Source: Lachnospiraceae bacterium AB2028
Lineage (GTDB): Bacteria > Bacillota > Clostridia > Lachnospirales > Lachnospiraceae
Reading direction: 5' to 3'
Assembly: GCA_000621425.1 (NCBI GenBank)
Contig: JHYJ01000007.1
Coordinates: 235,008 to 299,007, forward strand
Length of the DNA: 64,000 nucleotides
The translations under genes and the position numbers were made by a program. Positions 24,772 through 34,788 of the stretch are shown one piece after another (within the stretch, counting starts at the first letter, position 1; each line of letters starts with the position of its first letter). Under the pieces are notes generated by a model, which had not been told where the DNA came from, ran no database searches, and saw only the letters and a list, made by a program, of their open reading frames with translations.

Positions 24772-27488
24772 TTAATTACACTCCAATTGTCCATATCAAA
24801 GATATCATCTTCTACATGATACCATACAACATCACCATAATCATGTACAGTTTGTCCTTCATAATATGTTCCAAAACTCTCTGTTATAAAAACATCTGCG
24901 CCATTGTTCTTTCTATCAGTATTTATCGGATTACCCGTATAGGGATTGAATGGTTGATCTATTATACCCGACAACGCTATTGAAGGCGTATCTGCATTGG
25001 TCATAAAACAATTATCCGTATGGAATCCTGTCGCATCAAAATCCTTTACCAGCAACAACGGATTCAATGCCGACATCCATCCGCGTAGCGGGAGTGAATC
25101 TGATCCGTCTGATGGAAGTCTAAACTGTGTAAACTGTCCGGTAGAGCTACCATGATCCGCAACAATAATAATGCGTGTATTATCATACACCCCCTGTTCC
25201 CGCAGCCAGTCAAAATACTCCCCTAACATAATGATTGCCTTCATGTTTACACAGTAATGTCCTGGACCAGACTCTCCATCATCACCATATTCAAAAACAA
25301 TGCCATTAACTTCCCTAGTTTCCGTCAGGTCATATGCACTATTATCAATAATATCCTCTACTGTGTAATCAGGAAGCTGAAGAATGGCTGTGCTATGAGC
25401 AATATTATTATCATACATAAACAACGTGTCCGAATCACTATCGTTAACAACTGTTATATCCTTAAGACTTCCGAGCGCTGCATATGCCCTATAAAAATCC
25501 TTAGGAAGAGCAAGAGTTTTATAGTTTATTGATGATAAGTAGCCTCCAGCATCATATATATCATCCTGAATCACTGTCGGAGCCATCCTATACAGACTGT
25601 AAAAGAAGAAACTTCGCTCCATATTAGTCCAGAGCGTCTCTATATTTTTTCCGTCATTTGTAATATTCTCCAAATGGAAAACATTAACCCCCTCCATACC
25701 GTCAAAGGCATGCATTTCAGATAAAGCAGTATAATCGGGAAGATCACATACGGTAACCTTAGCTCCCTCTGCCGAAAAAAGCTCAGGCATCATACGCAGT
25801 GCCTCATCCACCTTGTCTGTCATCAATTCGTCAGGCCGCGAATCCATTGCTTCAGGAGTATAATCATAGCCACCGAATATCGCCTGCGATCCGTAGTCCG
25901 TATATGGACCGAATGATACGGTATTAGGGTAATAAGTAAAACCATCCAGCTTTTCTGCAAGTTCCGGCTTCTCTTCCATAATAAATGGTATATATAATCC
26001 CACCGCCCTGTCAATCATTATGACCATTACATTTTTTCCATTCCTGCTAAGAGGAATGGTCCTGTCCTCGTCCGAAAAACAGTTTTCGGGATGGACATCT
26101 TTAAGTGCCTCCCTTACAACAACAAATTCTTTCAGCGACATAACCAGCATGCTGACACTCAAAACCAAAACAGACATTACCAATACTTTACTGTATTTTT
26201 TCATAAGGATTATAATTGCCGTAACTATAGCAAGAATCAGAGCCAAATTTATCAACTTAATGCTCCGCTCAAAATGAGGATAATGATCAAATATCAACTC
26301 CATTGTAAGCTTACCCACATCAGCCCTAAAGCAAAAATAATCAAGAACTGAAACAACAAATAATGAAAGGAAAAAACATAGGCATACCTTTTTTGCCTTT
26401 TCTGAACAAAGCCAGTAAATTATCCCCCCCCATAAAAGAAATACTCCGGCTGACACAGAAAAGGTAGTCCATACATAGTGCAGCGGAGACCTATAATTAA
26501 TGAGATCCACAAATTCCAAAGGAGCCGATCCTATTACCGTAAGAGGAATTAGGAGACCGCAAAGAACGGTAAGACCTATGAGAATAATCCACTGATCCCC
26601 CTTTTTAACAGTTGATTTAATTATCTCCACTTTCTTCACCTTACGTGATATAAACCAAAGTACCAACGGAGTAAATGCACATAAAAATATCAATCCGTAC
26701 ATCATTAATGTCTCATAATCCCTAATCACAAGCAGATGACCTATTTTATCAGTCAAAACAGCATATGCAATAAAAGCAACACCAATGGTGCATATCACCA
26801 CTGCAACAAAACGTTTCCGATCCTTAACATATGAAGTAACGGTATTTTTGATAAGTGAGAACAGATTGTTACACAACCAATATAACACCAAGCCAGAAGG
26901 GCTATGATATAGAAGAATAAGAAATATCAATGCAAGAGCATATGGTTGAATCTTCTGTTTAAGCGTCAGATCTTTTGAATATATGAAGGTGGAAATACAA
27001 TTTACTGCCGTCATTGCGATGGGCAGTAAATTTACAGGAAACGTGCCGATATACAGCATCGCATCCTCAACACCCATATCACGTATGAAAAAAAAACTGC
27101 ACCCCTTTAATGCGTCCAGACCAGAAAGGAAATGATAAGCCGCAAGAAAAAAAGGAATCTGAAGAAGTAACGGAACTGTACCATTTATAGCATCATATGG
27201 TCTGTATCCATTTTCGTTATAGTAGCAAGTACGGACAAAAAGCTTTTCCTCGCCCTTAAAATGACGATTAATATGATCAGTCCATTTTTTTAGCCGTTTC
27301 TGTTTCTCGCCTTCGTTCCTTTGCAGTTCTTCAGCACGCAGATATAACGGAAGACACAAAAAACTCACTGTCAAACTAACAGCTATAACTGCGTACCCCG
27401 GATGTCCTAGGAAACGCTCCATAATGACATAAATAACCTCTATCAGATATTCAATAGGGCGAATGACAATGCTATATAACGATTCCAT
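24768..27488 (-). CDS. YidC-like domain fused to alkaline-phosphatase-superfamily domain, fusion 4
   Basis: 906 residues. The YidC-like part has Ser42 in 'VSFLCLPLY' at the insertase-arginine column, 'LLLQIPFFLAAYHFLSG' and 'VLYWLCNNLFSLIKN'. Middle helices run from about 235 to 470. The catalytic part has 'VMVIMIDRAVGLYIPFIMEE', Thr in 'PYTDYGSQAIFGGYDY', 'AHSTAILQLPDYTV' (His kept, the following Glu changed to Ser), 'IIIVADHGSS', then 'MTNADTPSIALSG', and ends 'VEDDIFDMDNWSVIK'. The ATG at 27488 lies 27 bp after the previous gene. The gene order YidC fusion, KpsS-like, flippase, YidC fusion suggests one functional block. Confidence 0.78.
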   Translation of the reverse strand: MESLYSIVIRPIEYLIEVIYVIMERFLGHPGYAVIAVSLTVSFLCLPLYLRAEELQRNEGEKQKRLKKWTDHINRHFKGEEKLFVRTCYYNENGYRPYDAINGTVPLLLQIPFFLAAYHFLSGLDALKGCSFFFIRDMGVEDAMLYIGTFPVNLLPIAMTAVNCISTFIYSKDLTLKQKIQPYALALIFLILLYHSPSGLVLYWLCNNLFSLIKNTVTSYVKDRKRFVAVVICTIGVAFIAYAVLTDKIGHLLVIRDYETLMMYGLIFLCAFTPLVLWFISRKVKKVEIIKSTVKKGDQWIILIGLTVLCGLLIPLTVIGSAPLEFVDLINYRSPLHYVWTTFSVSAGVFLLWGGIIYWLCSEKAKKVCLCFFLSLFVVSVLDYFCFRADVGKLTMELIFDHYPHFERSIKLINLALILAIVTAIIILMKKYSKVLVMSVLVLSVSMLVMSLKEFVVVREALKDVHPENCFSDEDRTIPLSRNGKNVMVIMIDRAVGLYIPFIMEEKPELAEKLDGFTYYPNTVSFGPYTDYGSQAIFGGYDYTPEAMDSRPDELMTDKVDEALRMMPELFSAEGAKVTVCDLPDYTALSEMHAFDGMEGVNVFHLENITNDGKNIETLWTNMERSFFFYSLYRMAPTVIQDDIYDAGGYLSSINYKTLALPKDFYRAYAALGSLKDITVVNDSDSDTLFMYDNNIAHSTAILQLPDYTVEDIIDNSAYDLTETREVNGIVFEYGDDGESGPGHYCVNMKAIIMLGEYFDWLREQGVYDNTRIIIVADHGSSTGQFTQFRLPSDGSDSLPLRGWMSALNPLLLVKDFDATGFHTDNCFMTNADTPSIALSGIIDQPFNPYTGNPINTDRKNNGADVFITESFGTYYEGQTVHDYGDVVWYHVEDDIFDMDNWSVIK

Positions 27489-27515
27489 ATTCCGTATAAA
27501 ACTATAAGCAAACTA

Positions 27516-28475
27516 TTACTTTAACATAAGTGACATCCATTCAGTCCTGATACTTTCCTTGAAACTTTGTCTGTCCATACCATCAAAATACTGCCTGATC
27601 AGACTAAGCTCCTCTTCATTTGCGTCAACTGAATCATCTGGTTTAAAACAGTTGCGTTTATCTATACTTTGTTCTTCAAAAAGCGCTCTATTACTAAAGT
27701 CACAATTCTCACCGCTGCCATCATGCCCCATGTTCCTAACCTTAGAAACATAAGGAAGAATCACATTTTTTGACATAATATATAGATAAACATTAACAAT
27801 AAAATCATCGTCCATATACATCTTGCCGACGCCATGATTCCTATATATTGGGTAATAATGTTCTTCTGTGGCTATATAAAGAGCCTGTCTATATATATGC
27901 CTGCTCCATTTTTTCAGCTTTTTCTTATTATTTGCATTTTTTAAAAAACCTACCAGATCTTCCCTTCTAAATCTGTCAAACTCCTCTATTCGATCTGACC
28001 ATATGCCATATCCCCATGCGCCAAAAAAAGGTGCCTTAAAGGTTTCTGCTCTTTTATTTATTTCAATTGGCCATAAGTAACCATCTACAGAGTATATTGT
28101 CTTATCCTCCTCATATCTTTCAAGCATCAGATTTGTATATTCTAAATAATTCAACGAAAAAACATTGTCATCCTCTGTATATATCAGCCTGTCCTGTGCA
28201 TTAAAGGCCTTTTCGTATAAAAAGCGTACATTGTCAGATGTCCCCAAATTCTCCTTTTGAATAAAAACATAAACATTCCTAAAACCGCTTATTCCCGCAT
28301 TAAGGAACGAAACTGTTTCTTTATATCCTTCACGATATCTTTCTGATGGAGGATAATCTATGGATATATATACATCCGTTTCGGATGCATACCTATTTTT
28401 CTTCAAAGATTCCAGACATTGTTTCAGATGTCCACACCTATTTAACGTTGGAATCACTATTGGACTAATTACCAT
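27516..28475 (-). CDS. GT-A glycosyltransferase (GT2/GT13-like)
   Basis: 319 residues from the ATG at 28475, which follows the previous stop codon by 10 nt. The open frame extends to 28517 but would overlap the upstream gene by 32 bp without a better ribosome site. The N-terminus 'SPIVIPTLNRCGHLKQCLES' and the acidic 'RLIYTEDDNVFSLNYLEY' near residue 100 fit a GT-A enzyme with a D-D metal motif. The next part, 'YGIWSDRIEEFDRF', is reminiscent of GnT-I-like and LPS transferases. It is cytoplasmic and predicted to be inverting. The donor is unknown. Confidence 0.72.
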   Translation of the reverse strand: MVISPIVIPTLNRCGHLKQCLESLKKNRYASETDVYISIDYPPSERYREGYKETVSFLNAGISGFRNVYVFIQKENLGTSDNVRFLYEKAFNAQDRLIYTEDDNVFSLNYLEYTNLMLERYEEDKTIYSVDGYLWPIEINKRAETFKAPFFGAWGYGIWSDRIEEFDRFRREDLVGFLKNANNKKKLKKWSRHIYRQALYIATEEHYYPIYRNHGVGKMYMDDDFIVNVYLYIMSKNVILPYVSKVRNMGHDGSGENCDFSNRALFEEQSIDKRNCFKPDDSVDANEEELSLIRQYFDGMDRQSFKESIRTEWMSLMLK

Positions 28476-28485
28476 GTATATAATC

Positions 28486-29559
28486 TCATTTGACTGTACA
28501 GTAAAGTACAAGCCCATCTACAAGTGGATAGTTATACCTTAAATATATTCTATATCCAATATTAAAAGAATCTATAAAAATTGGTAGTCTCAGCAGATCA
28601 TCAGGACTAAAACCAACAGCCGCTATGATATCCGGGGCATCCTCACGGATTATTCTTTCTGCTCCTTTAAGCACATTATACGATCCTAGGAAATTAACTT
28701 TTAGTAAATCTAACACTTCACGATTCTCTAGAACACTATCCAAAGTAGCGGTAATACTTGTTCCGTTCTCATCATTTTTTATAAGAGATTCTTCCTGAGA
28801 CTGATGTTCATCCAGGGTTCCTATGCTTACACGTTTCACATCATCCCAAAGGCAGATATTATAAGTCTGTATTTTTTCCTTGATGGTATCAGGGATTGAA
28901 TCTATATAATCCCTAAGCACATCATATGTGACAGGATTACCTTCGAATGCATATATCCTTTTCATTGTCTTATAATTGCTTTTCAAGTAATCACGAATCG
29001 TATCACCTGTATATGCACCAATATCGCAGAACACCCTTGCTTTATTTACGGAGAAAACGTCATTATCAAAATATCCCTGTTTCTTATATTTGTTTAAAAT
29101 AGGCTCAACATCATTTGTTTTCACTGCCTCTATAAATGAATGCAGATTTCTGACAGATATTTCATCAGACAATAAGATCCTCACCTTATCAATTGCATCT
29201 ATAGGATATTCTTTAGTAATATCAGAGTCCATTCCGATAGTGCCATATGATATTCTGGACAAATAATACACATTTTCTATACCTGCCCTAACACATGTAC
29301 TCCTGATTCTCTCGTAGTCCGCATTCCCGGCGATAACCGATATACCTTTCTCCGGAATACGACTTGCAGGAATAACATCAAGCTCTCCATCAAGTTTTTT
29401 ACTGCTCTCATAATATTCATCGTCTACGATAGCGCCTGAAAAAACAATTCCCAGTTTTGTAAAAATCCTATATATATCAGTCGCCAGTGATCCAGCTCCA
29501 TAAATATATATATGTTTACCTAACTCCATATCACATTTAATCTTCTCTTCTATTTTCAT
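28486..29559 (-). CDS. FkbM-family methyltransferase with N-terminal Rossmann-like domain
   Basis: 357 residues from the ATG at 29559, with GGGGAG just upstream; an in-frame TTG at 29571 has no ribosome site. Residues ~12-110 contain 'HIYIYGAGSLATDIYRIF', a Gly-rich Rossmann turn as in PglD/CoA-binding-like domains. The C-terminal half has the SAM motif 'FCDIGAYTGDTIRDYLK' and 'IYAFEGNPVTYDVL', the FkbM signature acidic loop. It probably O-methylates a sugar of the glycan. The gene overlaps no neighbour but lies inside a tight minus-strand transferase cluster. Confidence 0.77.
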   Translation of the reverse strand: MKIEEKIKCDMELGKHIYIYGAGSLATDIYRIFTKLGIVFSGAIVDDEYYESSKKLDGELDVIPASRIPEKGISVIAGNADYERIRSTCVRAGIENVYYLSRISYGTIGMDSDITKEYPIDAIDKVRILLSDEISVRNLHSFIEAVKTNDVEPILNKYKKQGYFDNDVFSVNKARVFCDIGAYTGDTIRDYLKSNYKTMKRIYAFEGNPVTYDVLRDYIDSIPDTIKEKIQTYNICLWDDVKRVSIGTLDEHQSQEESLIKNDENGTSITATLDSVLENREVLDLLKVNFLGSYNVLKGAERIIREDAPDIIAAVGFSPDDLLRLPIFIDSFNIGYRIYLRYNYPLVDGLVLYCTVK

Positions 29560-29603
29560 ATTTCTCCCCAAATAACGTATGCAAGTGTCTATTATTGTTG
29601 ATT

Positions 29604-30776
29604 TTATAGTTTTATAGCATTTCTAAAAACACTATACATATTGTCTGTATTTCGTTCTAATGTGAACTCTCGTTTCACACACTCATATGAATTTCTACCC
29701 AGCTCACAAAGCAAATCTCTATTTTCAATAAGCAGTCTTAACCTATCAGAAAGAACAATAGCGTTTCCAGGTGGATATAAATATCCATTAACGCCATCTT
29801 CCACAAGTTCCGTTGTAGCACCGCTGTCAGCACCTATCACCGGCAATGAGGCTTCCATATATTCACAGGTGACTAAGCCAAATCCTTCCAATCTGGAACA
29901 GATCACACCTATGTCCATGGTATCCAGCAAAGACCTTACATCCGACCTATATCCACAAAATTCTACTACACTCTCAATACCATTATCTGTAACATATTTT
30001 CTCAAAAATTCTTCTGTGGGACCTGAACCAACTATGAATACCCTAATGCTATCCACGCCATCTGCCGATTTTCTTTCGCTATCAGCAGATTCTCCCCAAA
30101 CAAGCATTTTAACAGCCTCCAGCAGTACCGACTGTCCTTTTCCGGGCTGCAGAGTGCCTACACAAACTATATTAATAACTTCTCTCTGTCCCGGTACTCT
30201 CAGTTTCTTATCAAAATATATGCCGTCATATACACGTTGTATATTTGCACCCGGACACAGTTCTTTTCTGGCATACTCAGCCACAGCATCTGATATAGCG
30301 ACTACAGCACTGGCTCTTTTAAAAAATGCAGTTCTTATTTTTACAGGATAGCTGAACTCGATGTCGTAATCTGCCTTACCAAATTCTCTGACATGCCATA
30401 TATGGGGAACCTTCCACTTTTTAGCTAATATAGCGCCATACTGCACTGTAGAATTATTCGTATAAACCAGATCATATCTATTATGTCTCAGTAGCTTGTC
30501 TATGCTATTCGCAAAAAAAAAGGTCTTTATTCGGGTTGAAATTCCTCGCAAGCCTTTATGCGTTGCATCAACAGGATACACCCACATTTTCATCGACATT
30601 TCATAATGAATAAAGCCCTCGGCATCCAAAACTTCTGCCAGCTCCCCATCATTAACAGCAGGCATCAAAACCTCAAATTCCACGCCGTACCGTTCACGCA
30701 TATCCTTCATCATAGAGAACAATGCTCTGTTGGCTCCAAACATTGCGCGGCAGTATGTTATCGCAAGTACACGCAT
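29604..30776 (-). CDS. GT4-family glycosyltransferase
   Basis: 390 residues. The N-terminal domain has 'AMFGANRALFSMMKDM', in place of the usual GGAE loop. The donor domain starts around 'INIVCVGTLQPGKGQSVLLEAV' (two adjoining pieces) and carries 'CSRLEGFGLVTCEYMEA', an E-x7-E match, followed by 'VIGADSGATTELVEDGVNGY'. It is retaining and cytoplasmic. One nucleotide separates it from the upstream fucosyltransferase-like gene, so coupling is likely. GGAC lies about 8 nt before the ATG. Confidence 0.9.
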   Translation of the reverse strand: MRVLAITYCRAMFGANRALFSMMKDMRERYGVEFEVLMPAVNDGELAEVLDAEGFIHYEMSMKMWVYPVDATHKGLRGISTRIKTFFFANSIDKLLRHNRYDLVYTNNSTVQYGAILAKKWKVPHIWHVREFGKADYDIEFSYPVKIRTAFFKRASAVVAISDAVAEYARKELCPGANIQRVYDGIYFDKKLRVPGQREVINIVCVGTLQPGKGQSVLLEAVKMLVWGESADSERKSADGVDSIRVFIVGSGPTEEFLRKYVTDNGIESVVEFCGYRSDVRSLLDTMDIGVICSRLEGFGLVTCEYMEASLPVIGADSGATTELVEDGVNGYLYPPGNAIVLSDRLRLLIENRDLLCELGRNSYECVKREFTLERNTDNMYSVFRNAIKL

Positions 30777-30777
30777 A

Positions 30778-31812
30778 TTATTGTCCTGTTTCTATATCGG
30801 ATTGCTTATTAATTATACCAATATTATCATACACACTGTTAGCCTGCAGTATCTTATCCTTATCCAGAATTTCTCCTGAGTCCTTATTCATAACACATAC
30901 ATCATCAAATCCGTCTGAAAATAAATACGCCCCTACAGCTCCAGTGGTTGATCCAGTAAGCAGACAGTCACATTGTCCCAGATAGTACATAGCGGCTAGG
31001 TAGATACGGTTCATCTCTACAGCACCCTGCTTATAATCATCAAGATGTCCAAGCTTATCCTTCTGCACACCGCGATAACGTTTTTGCTCGAGATAAAATA
31101 ATCTATCTCCATATATGTTTTTTAACCCATCAAGAATATCTGCATCCTCAGTTGCAACAAAAAACCTGTTGCAATTATTCCTTTCACTCACCTCGTCAAT
31201 CTTTGCCACCAGTTCTTCCACTCCCGGCTGCATGGGATGACCGACTGCTACATTCAGATAATCTGTCCCTCTTGCCAGTATTCCCAGCCATCTATCTTCC
31301 GTTTTAAAAATATCTATATCCTTATCTATGATTTTCTGCTGTTCAGGAGAAAAGGCTATAAAACGCCTTACAACAGTACGCCAATAATCAGAGGCTACAT
31401 CTGAACTTATCAGCTCACCGATGCTGTCTATACTTCTTGGATTTTCGAGAATGACTACATTTTTTTTCGATTTTATCTCGGAAAAATGAATTCCTCCAGG
31501 CTGAAGAAAGAAATACTCCCATGCATTGATATACTTCCTCTCCCTATTGGATACTAGGATATTCTCCTTAGTCTGCATATCTATCACTGGAATCAACCCA
31601 TTCCTTATGCTATAACTTATCCCCGACAAAGCTTTCAGCCAATGACAAAACAGCCCACCTTCATCACTGTAAAGGCGGATGCTACAGTAAATCGGAATAT
31701 CAGAATTCTGGTAATTTTCAATAACTTTTTTATTATGATACTCTATGTAATTCCGCTCGAGCTCCCTATAATCACCGCTAATAAGGGTTCTTGCTTTCCA
31801 ATATACACTCAT
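30778..31812 (-). CDS. Fucosyltransferase-like protein (GT23/O-FucT-type fold)
   Basis: 344 residues from the ATG at 31812 (an in-frame TTG lies at 31818). 'LGILARGTDYLN' corresponds to the R-x-T-D GDP-binding motif of NodZ/FUT8/POFUT-type enzymes. 'NRFFVATEDADILDGLKNIYG' and 'LGQCDCLLTGSTTGAVGAYL' match the later donor-binding strands. It is soluble and about the family's minimal length. A decayed copy of its C-terminal third lies at 38889-39140. The ribosome site is weak. GDP-fucose as donor is inferred; another GDP-sugar is possible. Confidence 0.62.
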   Translation of the reverse strand: MSVYWKARTLISGDYRELERNYIEYHNKKVIENYQNSDIPIYCSIRLYSDEGGLFCHWLKALSGISYSIRNGLIPVIDMQTKENILVSNRERKYINAWEYFFLQPGGIHFSEIKSKKNVVILENPRSIDSIGELISSDVASDYWRTVVRRFIAFSPEQQKIIDKDIDIFKTEDRWLGILARGTDYLNVAVGHPMQPGVEELVAKIDEVSERNNCNRFFVATEDADILDGLKNIYGDRLFYLEQKRYRGVQKDKLGHLDDYKQGAVEMNRIYLAAMYYLGQCDCLLTGSTTGAVGAYLFSDGFDDVCVMNKDSGEILDKDKILQANSVYDNIGIINKQSDIETGQ

Positions 31813-31827
31813 AATCAATTGAATTAT

Positions 31828-31986
31828 TTATAGTAACCTATTTATGATTTCCGCTATCCATCTTACGCACTCTGGAATCATACTACCATCAGATATCATG
31901 CTGATATTATATAGTTTGATTTTGTTATACGCAACCAATATCTCTGCAACCAAAAACAAATTATCAGCCACTCCATTCATGCCCAT
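31828..31986 (-). pseudogene. Probable 3' remnant of a lost gene
   Basis: The minus-strand frame is open for about 65 codons (roughly 32020 down to the stop at 31828) and reads like the end of a real protein ('NGVADNLFLVAEILVAYNK', 'GSMIPECVRWIAEIINRLL'). The only ATGs lack ribosome sites, and a stop precedes the frame. It fills most of the 230-bp gap between the acetyltransferase and fucosyltransferase-like genes. I do not recognise the family. Confidence 0.4.
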
Positions 31987-32044
31987 ATAAGACTTTTTAA
32001 TAATATTTTTTATTCCAGAGGTTTATGGCCAATAAAAAGTAAGT

Positions 32045-32683
32045 TTATGTATCCTTTTCCGGCATCCATTTTATCTGTTCCACACTTGTCAGATCTTCTT
32101 GTAATTCCGAAATATGGTCTTCAACCATTTCTCTTGTTACTTTTCCCCAGTCTTTCTTTAACAATTCCGCGATAATATCTTCTGAAAATCTATATTTTAT
32201 AACTCTTGCAGGTACCCCCCCACATATAGCATATGGGGGTATATTTTTCGTAACCACAGCTCCAGTTCCAACCACAGCCCCCTGTCCAATGGTTACTCCG
32301 GATAAAATTTTAACATGATCTCCAATCCAGACATCATCCCCTATTATAATATCCCCCTTTGAAAATGCATCATTCCCATTTTCTTCCAAACACATTCTAT
32401 AAAATGGGAAAGTTGAAATCCTATTTGTATAATGTTGCTCATTAAGATAAAATATCACATCTCCGGCTATAGAACAAAAATGTCCTATTTTTAATTTGGA
32501 ATCTCCAGGAAACATTTTCACCTTAAAAAAACCATACGAAAAATTACCTACTTCTATTCTATCAATGGTAGCTGGGTTTAAATCTATAACGGTTGTTGTA
32601 TTATGCCTATTCTTCTTTCTCCACAGTTCCTGCGCGAGCTGACTTTTATCTATTCCCAATAATCTTTTTATTCTACGAACCAT
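32045..32683 (-). CDS. CatB-like hexapeptide acetyltransferase
   Basis: 212 residues. The left-handed beta-helix region runs from about 60 to 170 with '[17 protein letters not shown]', '[18 protein letters not shown]' and '[17 protein letters not shown]', then '[15 protein letters not shown]'. The inserted loop after '[15 protein letters not shown]' is typical of xenobiotic/CatB-type acetyltransferases. It probably O- or N-acetylates a glycan sugar using acetyl-CoA. AAAAGGAG precedes the ATG, inside the 3' end of the upstream FkbM gene, with an 11-bp overlap. It ends ahead of a region with a gene remnant. Confidence 0.85.
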   Translation of the reverse strand: MVRRIKRLLGIDKSQLAQELWRKKNRHNTTTVIDLNPATIDRIEVGNFSYGFFKVKMFPGDSKLKIGHFCSIAGDVIFYLNEQHYTNRISTFPFYRMCLEENGNDAFSKGDIIIGDDVWIGDHVKILSGVTIGQGAVVGTGAVVTKNIPPYAICGGVPARVIKYRFSEDIIAELLKKDWGKVTREMVEDHISELQEDLTSVEQIKWMPEKDT

Positions 32684-33623
32684 TATTGCTCCTTTTTTTA
32701 GCCTCCAGAACTCCTCTTCGCATATATGGGACTACTTGTTTTCCGAGTGACAATGGAGTCATATATCCCGGTCTGATCTTATATTCATAATTATTTTCAG
32801 ACAAGAACTCCGTGATTTCCTTTTCTGCTTCCTGTGTATGATACAGACAAATAAGTAAAATTGCCTGCGGATTTGTTTCCAGTACCTTTTTCATTCCACA
32901 CAATGCACTTAGCTCTGCTCCTTCTATATCCATCTTAATTACACTTACATTTTTGGGCATTACATTTGCACTAAAGTATTCATCCAAGCTTATACAGCCT
33001 TCTTTAATATCAGTATGATCCGAAACATAATTATTTACTATTTCTATCTTCTCTATTTGATCTGAAAAAGTAGCTTTCAATGATTCATTCCATGAGTTAT
33101 CAGCCTCAAACAAGAATACCTTCCCCACCTTATCAACAATCTCCGCAGCAAAATTCCCCTCTGCTACTCCCAGATCAATTACAACACTGTTCTGCATTCT
33201 GTCTATATGCTCGGTTATCCCTTTATTCATATACCTATGCGGAGACTGTTCGTCTTGCTCTTTAAGAATGCTCTGCCCATATGTTTGACATAATTTTTTT
33301 CGCTTACCCCTTTTTAAATATATTCTCTTTTTTCCATTTTCTGTAGGGTAGATAATGTAAGGCAAATCTAATTTCTTATCATATCCATATGGAGATAGAT
33401 AGTAATCATATTTTCTTGCCCATTTTCCATGGAATATATACAGTTCTTTTTCCTTCTTAATCTGAACAAAACAAGTTTCTTGTTCAGCATCTAAAGAACT
33501 CACTTTTGACAATTCAGCAATAATCTCTTTTCTCTTCTTTTTATCCAAAAAGTAATCTTCAATATGACAGTAAAGTAAATATAATTTACCTGGTAATAAT
33601 TCCGCATAATATCTAAGCCGCAT
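32673..33623 (-). CDS. FkbM-family methyltransferase
   Basis: 316 residues. The SAM-binding strand is '[20 protein letters not shown]', followed by the acidic '[14 protein letters not shown]' and the family hallmark '[14 protein letters not shown]' near residue 220. The first ~110 residues are basic with no clear domain. The C-terminal '[16 protein letters not shown]' resembles other capsule methyltransferases. It probably methylates a hydroxyl of the glycan. It overlaps the downstream acetyltransferase by 11 bp. About 150 bp upstream is AT-rich without a clear promoter. Confidence 0.85.
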   Translation of the reverse strand: MRLRYYAELLPGKLYLLYCHIEDYFLDKKKRKEIIAELSKVSSLDAEQETCFVQIKKEKELYIFHGKWARKYDYYLSPYGYDKKLDLPYIIYPTENGKKRIYLKRGKRKKLCQTYGQSILKEQDEQSPHRYMNKGITEHIDRMQNSVVIDLGVAEGNFAAEIVDKVGKVFLFEADNSWNESLKATFSDQIEKIEIVNNYVSDHTDIKEGCISLDEYFSANVMPKNVSVIKMDIEGAELSALCGMKKVLETNPQAILLICLYHTQEAEKEITEFLSENNYEYKIRPGYMTPLSLGKQVVPYMRRGVLEAKKRSNNGS

Positions 33624-33775
33624 ATGAAATCAAATATCCTTTCCATAATGGTGCATTTTTAATACATATCCTTTTGAATTGCTAAAGCTTTTATGTTGAA
33701 AAGCTTGAATAACATTTATTCCTATGCCGAAATCTTTGTATTTTTCTACTAAGTTGCAAACTCTAAGATGCATAA

Positions 33776-34762
33776 CTATCCTATGTATTGTCTCCATTCA
33801 TATGTACTATTATCAAGTCCTTTATATAGTTCTTGATACTTTCCCACTTTTTCAAACTGCTCTATCAGCTCCAATGCCATTTTATATAATTCATAGGATT
33901 CTTTAAACTGTTCTGGTCTCCTATGTTTCTTCCTTGAGTCTTTCTCAGAAACTTTCCCCGATGCCCCTACCATGTGTATAGTCGAAATTTCAGGCATATA
34001 CACCATCACTTCATCATTCATAAGCATCTCGATGTATAGTAATAGTTCCTCCCCCCCTAAGAATGTTCTTTCATTAAGACCATCATAACAATCCAGATAT
34101 TTCCTGCTAAAAATAAAACACGCCCCCTGTAGTGCAACATTATACATTTTCTGTTCATGAGGCTGTTTTGCAGCATCATTTCTTATCAAATATGGAACCT
34201 TTGGTGGGATAAAAATGCCTAATTTAGGATAAAGCCTTCCTCGTAAAAAAGGACACATCTTTTCATATAAACCAAATCTTGCCCAAAAAGCCTCTTCCTT
34301 TCTCTTAGCTATCATATATTTAAACCATTTTTTTGTTGGAATAAAAGTCTTAAAAGGATTAGTTTTCTCATTTCCATCACCCGTTATCATATGTGGTCCC
34401 GCTACTGAGAACCCGCTTTTTTCATATTCATTCTTCAACTTAGAATATAACCGCTTTTCTTCAATAAACAAATCGCTGTTCATCATCACAAGAAATTCAG
34501 GCTTATAATGCATCTCGGAATACCTAAGACCATAATTATTTCCACGCGCAAATCCTATATTCTCATCGGTTTTTATTATATCTATTTTTGGTTCATTCTT
34601 ATATTTCTGTTTCAACAATTCATATGCATGGTTTGGGGAATCATTATCTACAACAACTATTCTGTATTCCTCAACATCACAATTCTCTTTTATATATTTT
34701 ATTGCTTTTTCTGTAACATCTGTTACATAATAATTCAATATCAAAAAAACGACTTTTATCAC
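33776..34762 (-). CDS. GT2-family glycosyltransferase (rhamnosyltransferase-like)
   Basis: 328 residues. 'VFLILNYYVTDVTEKAI' and 'RIVVVDNDSPNHAYELL' form the GT-A N-terminus, with 'NIGFARGNNYGLRYSE' and the metal motif 'FLVMMNSDLFIEE' typical of WbbL/RfbN-type rhamnosyltransferases. The start is GTG at 34762, fixed by AGGAGG 5-6 nt upstream. It follows the GT-C-like gene by 26 bp. The C-terminus is basic ('KDSRKKHRRPEQFKE'), as in membrane-surface-bound GT2 enzymes. dTDP-rhamnose as donor is only suggested by similarity. Confidence 0.83.
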   Translation of the reverse strand: MIKVVFLILNYYVTDVTEKAIKYIKENCDVEEYRIVVVDNDSPNHAYELLKQKYKNEPKIDIIKTDENIGFARGNNYGLRYSEMHYKPEFLVMMNSDLFIEEKRLYSKLKNEYEKSGFSVAGPHMITGDGNEKTNPFKTFIPTKKWFKYMIAKRKEEAFWARFGLYEKMCPFLRGRLYPKLGIFIPPKVPYLIRNDAAKQPHEQKMYNVALQGACFIFSRKYLDCYDGLNERTFLGGEELLLYIEMLMNDEVMVYMPEISTIHMVGASGKVSEKDSRKKHRRPEQFKESYELYKMALELIEQFEKVGKYQELYKGLDNSTYEWRQYIG

Positions 34763-34788
34763 TTCGTCCTCCTAATGTCCAGACTCAT

